Below are positions 60,819 to 64,000 of a DNA stretch of 64,000 nt, one piece after another. The notes beneath the pieces are model-generated. The model saw only the letters and a list, made by a program, of their open reading frames with translations. It searched no databases and was not told the DNA's origin. The position numbers were made by a program, and so were the translations under genes. How positions within the stretch are numbered: position 1 is the first letter of the stretch; each line of letters starts with the position of its first letter. Source of the stretch: Alphaproteobacteria bacterium (GTDB taxonomy: Bacteria; Pseudomonadota; Alphaproteobacteria; Thalassobaculales; Thalassobaculaceae); NCBI GenBank assembly GCA_024742275.1, contig JANSYS010000004.1:1-64000 (forward strand). The letters run 5' to 3'.

Positions 60819-61118
60819 GTGGCGATGATCGACGCGCTCTTCGCTTCCGGACGGATCTTCGACATCGTGCTCGCCGTCCTGCTGCTAGAAGCGGTTGTGC
60901 TCTCGACGCTTTGGAAGCTGACGGGACGGGGCGTGCCGCCGGCGCGCATTCTTCCTTTCCTGATTTCAGGGGCGGCACTGGTCGCCGCCTGCCGGGCGTG
61001 GGGATTGGACGCGCCCTGGCCGGTGGTCGGCGGCTTTCTGACTCTGGCGCTCTGCGCCCACGCGTTTGAACTGTACGGCCGGTGGCGGCCCGATGCGCCG
61101 CACCGGCGACTCGCATGA
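60819..61118 (+). CDS. small membrane protein after bchP
   Basis: A 99-residue protein from GTG 60819, 3 bases after bchP. It has three hydrophobic helices (about 14-33, 43-62, 67-86), with [17 protein letters not shown] and FELYGRWR. It ends 14 bases before dxs. No family recognised; it probably travels with bchP. Confidence 0.75.
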   Translation: MAMIDALFASGRIFDIVLAVLLLEAVVLSTLWKLTGRGVPPARILPFLISGAALVAACRAWGLDAPWPVVGGFLTLALCAHAFELYGRWRPDAPHRRLA

Positions 61119-61132
61119 TGAAGGAGGCTGAC

Positions 61133-63073
61133 ATGGCAGGATCGCGGACCCCGGTGCTCGACCGGGTGACCTACCCACGCGATACGCGCGGAATGACCGC
61201 GCCGGAGCTGGCACAGCTCGCCGACGAACTGCGGCAGGAGACCATAGACGCCGTCTCGGTGACGGGCGGCCACCTGGGGGCGGGCCTCGGCGTGGTCGAG
61301 CTTACGGTGGCGCTGCACCACGTTTTCGACACGCCGCGCGACAAGATCATTTGGGACGTGGGCCACCAGGCCTACCCGCACAAGATCCTGACCGGCCGTC
61401 GTGATCGCATCCGGACCCTAAGGCAGGGGGGCGGGCTGTCCGGCTTCACCCGTCGCTCGGAGAGCGAATACGACCCGTTCGGCGCGGCGCACTGCTCGAC
61501 CTCGATCTCCGCCGGGCTGGGTATCGCAACGGCTCGCGATCTGAAGGGAGAGGATTTCGACGTCGTGGCCGTGATCGGCGACGGGTCCATGAGTGCCGGT
61601 ATGGCCTATGAGGCGATGAACAACGCCGGTGCCTCGGATAGTCGGATGCTCGTCATCCTCAACGACAACGATATGTCGATCGCGCCCCCGGTCGGTGCCA
61701 TGAGCGCCTATCTGAGCCAGATCGTCTCGTCGCGCTCCTACTGCTCCCTGCGTGAACTGGCCAAGCAGATGGCCAAGCGGTTCCCCCGCGCCATCGAGAA
61801 GACTGCGGCCAGGGCCGAGGAATTCGCCCGCGGCCTGGTCACCGGCGGGACGTTGTTCGAAGAGTTGGGCTTCTTCTATGTGGGTCCGGTCGACGGCCAC
61901 AACCTCGATCACCTGCTTCCCATTCTGCGCAAGCTGAAAGGGCGCAAGCACGGTCCGGTCCTGCTCCATGTGGTGACCGAGAAGGGGCGGGGGCATCCGT
62001 TCCCGCAGGCTCATGCCGAGAAGTACCACGCCGTGGCCAAGTTCGACGTCGTCACCGGCGTCCAGTCGAAGCCGAGCGCGAACGCCCCGACCTATACCCA
62101 GGTCTTCGCCGACAGTCTGATCGCCGAGGCCGAGGCCGACGAAGCGATCGTCGCCGTGACCGCCGCGATGCCTTCGGGAACCGGGCTCGACCGTTTCGCC
62201 AAGCGCTTTCCGGATCGCTGTTTCGACGTGGGCATCGCTGAACAGCACGCCGTGACATTCGCCGCCGGTATGGCGACCGAGGGGCTGAAGCCGTTCGCGT
62301 CGATCTATTCCACTTTCCTGCAGCGCGGCTACGACCAGGTGGTCCACGACGTCGCCTTGCAGAGCCTGCCGGTGCGTTTCGCCATCGATCGGGCCGGGTT
62401 GGTCGGAGCGGACGGGGCCACCCATGCAGGTTCCTTCGATCTGGTCTACCTCTGCTGTCTGCCCGGTTTCATCGTCATGGCGCCCTCTGACGAGGCGGAA
62501 CTCGCCCATATGGTTGCGACGGCCGCCGCGATCGATGACAGACCCAGCGCGGTCCGCTACCCGCGCGGCGAGGGTATCGGCATCGAACTCCCTGCCAAAG
62601 GTACGCCGCTCGAGATCGGACGCGGACGGGTGGTGCGCGAAGGATCGGCGATCGCCCTCTTGTCCCTCGGTGGCCGGTTGCAGGAATGCCTGGCGGCGGC
62701 GGACGAACTGGCGGCCCGAGGCTTCTCGGCCACGGTGGCCGATGCCCGTTTCGCCAAGCCGATCGACACCGACCTGGTCCGCCGCCTCGCCCGTGAGCAC
62801 GCGGCGCTGATCACCATCGAGGAAGGTGCTTCCGGCGGTTTCGGCGCGCAGGTGTTGGAGTTCCTGGCCCGAGACGGAGCGCTGGACCGTGGTCTGGCGG
62901 TCCGTCCGATGGTCCTGCCTGACCGCTTCATCGACCACGACAAGCCGGAGCGGCAATACGCGGAGGTCGGCCTCGATGCCGCCGGGATCGTCGCACAGGC
63001 TTTGGCGGCTCTCGTCGGCACCGGCTATCAGACCGAGACAATCGGTCCCGATACGGTGCGGGTCGGCGCATAG
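61133..63073 (+). CDS. dxs: 1-deoxy-D-xylulose-5-phosphate synthase
   Basis: A 646-residue thiamine-diphosphate enzyme that starts the MEP isoprenoid pathway. ThDP/Mg motif [18 protein letters not shown] (about 148-165), the catalytic His in [16 protein letters not shown], and [15 protein letters not shown] with the second-domain Glu. Length is normal (about 620-650). ATG 61133 is behind AAGGAGG. Its place here ties isoprenoid supply to pigment synthesis; another dxs may exist elsewhere. Confidence 0.96.
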   Translation: MAGSRTPVLDRVTYPRDTRGMTAPELAQLADELRQETIDAVSVTGGHLGAGLGVVELTVALHHVFDTPRDKIIWDVGHQAYPHKILTGRRDRIRTLRQGGGLSGFTRRSESEYDPFGAAHCSTSISAGLGIATARDLKGEDFDVVAVIGDGSMSAGMAYEAMNNAGASDSRMLVILNDNDMSIAPPVGAMSAYLSQIVSSRSYCSLRELAKQMAKRFPRAIEKTAARAEEFARGLVTGGTLFEELGFFYVGPVDGHNLDHLLPILRKLKGRKHGPVLLHVVTEKGRGHPFPQAHAEKYHAVAKFDVVTGVQSKPSANAPTYTQVFADSLIAEAEADEAIVAVTAAMPSGTGLDRFAKRFPDRCFDVGIAEQHAVTFAAGMATEGLKPFASIYSTFLQRGYDQVVHDVALQSLPVRFAIDRAGLVGADGATHAGSFDLVYLCCLPGFIVMAPSDEAELAHMVATAAAIDDRPSAVRYPRGEGIGIELPAKGTPLEIGRGRVVREGSAIALLSLGGRLQECLAAADELAARGFSATVADARFAKPIDTDLVRRLAREHAALITIEEGASGGFGAQVLEFLARDGALDRGLAVRPMVLPDRFIDHDKPERQYAEVGLDAAGIVAQALAALVGTGYQTETIGPDTVRVGA

Positions 63074-63143
63074 GCGAGGCAGTCCGCGGGTCATCCCAGA
63101 TTGGGCGGATGGCCGCCGCCGCCGGTCCTGCTATGCTCGACCC

Positions 63144-64000
63144 ATGCGCAGACCCGCGATTACGCTCTTCGAGAACCTCCGTACCATCGGCTATGTGCCG
63201 TTCTATCTCGCTATCGAGCGGGGAGACTGGACGCGCGAGGGCGTTGATGTCGCCGTGACCCTGTCGCCCTCCACCGAGTACACCGCCCAAGGCCTGCTGG
63301 ACGGGGCGACCGACGTCTCCTGGGGTGGGCCGATGCGGGTGATGATGCACCATGATGCCGCCCGCAAACGGGGCGAGGAGTGCCCGCTCGTGTGCTTCGG
63401 CCAGGTCGTGGCGCGCGACCCCTTTGTCCTAGTCGGCCGCGATCCCAAGCCGGATTTCCGCTTCGCCGACCTTAAGGGTCTCCGGCTCGCCGTCGCCGTC
63501 GAGGTTCCGACCCCCTGGATGACCCTGCAGGACGACCTCGATCGTGCCGGTGTCATGCGGGACGATTGGACACGGACAGCGGACCGGGCCATGGCCGAGA
63601 ATGTCGAGGCGCTGTCGCGGGGCGAGGTCGACGTGATTCAAGTCTTCGAGCCCTATGCCGATCTGGCCGTGACCGCGCATGGGGCGCATGTCTGGCATCG
63701 CTTCGCCACCCGGGGCGACGTGGGTTTCACCAGCTTCTACACGACGCGGACCTTCGCCGACCAAGAGCGAGAGACATGCCGGGCCTTGGTTCGGGGAATC
63801 GGCCGAAGCCTGCGCTACTTGCATGGGGCCGATCCGCGGGAGATGGCGGCGACCGTCGCGCCCTACTTCCCGGATCTTCCGCCCGAGGCGCTCGCGCGCA
63901 TCATTGCCACCCTGCGCGATGTGGGGCTGTGGGCTCAGACGCCGGTCTTCCCGGTGACCGCCTTCGTGCGGCTGAAGGCGGCGTTGCTGACCGGCGGCCT
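63144..64000 (+). CDS. NitT/TauT-type ABC substrate-binding protein (partial)
   Basis: The frame from ATG 63144 runs off the right edge (at least 285 residues). It resembles the SsuA/THI5-like periplasmic-binding family: FENLRTIGYVPFYLAIERGD near the start, GATDVSWGGPMRVMMHHD, DLKGLRLAVAVEVPTPWM and FEPYADLAV. No signal peptide is visible after the ATG, which is unusual and may mean a cytoplasmic THI5-like role or a missing upstream start. It lies 70 bases after dxs. Confidence 0.7.
   Translation, partial: MRRPAITLFENLRTIGYVPFYLAIERGDWTREGVDVAVTLSPSTEYTAQGLLDGATDVSWGGPMRVMMHHDAARKRGEECPLVCFGQVVARDPFVLVGRDPKPDFRFADLKGLRLAVAVEVPTPWMTLQDDLDRAGVMRDDWTRTADRAMAENVEALSRGEVDVIQVFEPYADLAVTAHGAHVWHRFATRGDVGFTSFYTTRTFADQERETCRALVRGIGRSLRYLHGADPREMAATVAPYFPDLPPEALARIIATLRDVGLWAQTPVFPVTAFVRLKAALLTGG

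Overview
The window is almost entirely a complete alphaproteobacterial photosynthesis gene cluster (about 14.4-63.1 kb), preceded by a short accessory region. GC content is high throughout except in a few AT-rich islands. The gene order (bchIDO-crtA-crtIB-tspO-crtCD/crtEF-bchCXYZ-pufQBALMC, then idi-hemA-puhE-acsF-puhCBA-lhaA-bchMLHBNF, then ppaA-ppsR-bchG-pucC family-bchP-dxs) is the superoperonal layout of Rhodobacter-type and related purple bacteria. The organism makes bacteriochlorophyll a, spheroidene-type carotenoids (crtA, crtC, crtD and crtF are all present), a type 2 reaction centre with LH1 and a tetraheme PufC. I cannot name the genus from the sequence. The only cyclase seen here is the oxygen-dependent AcsF; bchE and bchJ are not in the window, which would suit an aerobic anoxygenic phototroph but does not prove it.

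Left edge (1-5.8 kb): remnants of IS3-family transposases flank an unusually AT-rich sugar O-methyltransferase-like gene. A three-gene sugar-acid catabolic operon follows (tartronate semialdehyde reductase, galactarate dehydratase family, SMP-30 lactonase).

6.2-14.1 kb: a tightly packed five-gene operon that I think is the undescribed system in this window. Its second gene encodes a SAM-dependent methyltransferase of the borosin (peptide backbone alpha-N-methyltransferase) type. The four catalytic residues known from OphMA are present at identical spacing, followed by an embedded precursor-like helical domain and a long beta-rich C-terminal extension. It is co-transcribed with a StrG-like 2-oxoglutarate/Fe(II) oxygenase, a repeat-rich beta protein, and two large mutually related proteins. 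One of those two carries a 77-residue (Val/Ile)-Asp alternating tract. The combination suggests a modified polypeptide or surface-protein system, but the substrate is unknown.

14.4-28.6 kb: soluble cytochrome c, magnesium chelatase I and D with BchO, and the carotenoid genes. 27.6-36.4 kb: chlorophyllide a reductase (bchXYZ) with bchC, then the puf operon with an intercistronic stem-loop and a strong terminator. 36.5-38.2 kb: a divergent DsbA-family/LysR pair. 38.3-54.5 kb: a long leftward operon for isoprenoid and tetrapyrrole supply, the Mg-porphyrin branch, RC-H and assembly factors. 54.8-57.2 kb: the regulators PpaA/AerR (B12-binding antirepressor) and PpsR/CrtJ. 57.3-63.1 kb: bacteriochlorophyll tail synthesis and dxs. 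The window ends in a truncated NitT/TauT-type substrate-binding protein gene.

Regulation can be read directly. Seven 18-bp sites fit the PpsR/CrtJ consensus TGT-N12-ACA: one before bchI, one before crtI, two between crtD and crtE, two before bchC and one before bchG. One-mismatch copies lie before bchF (two) and bchG (one). The PpsR encoded here, modulated by the adjacent PpaA, therefore probably controls most of the cluster.
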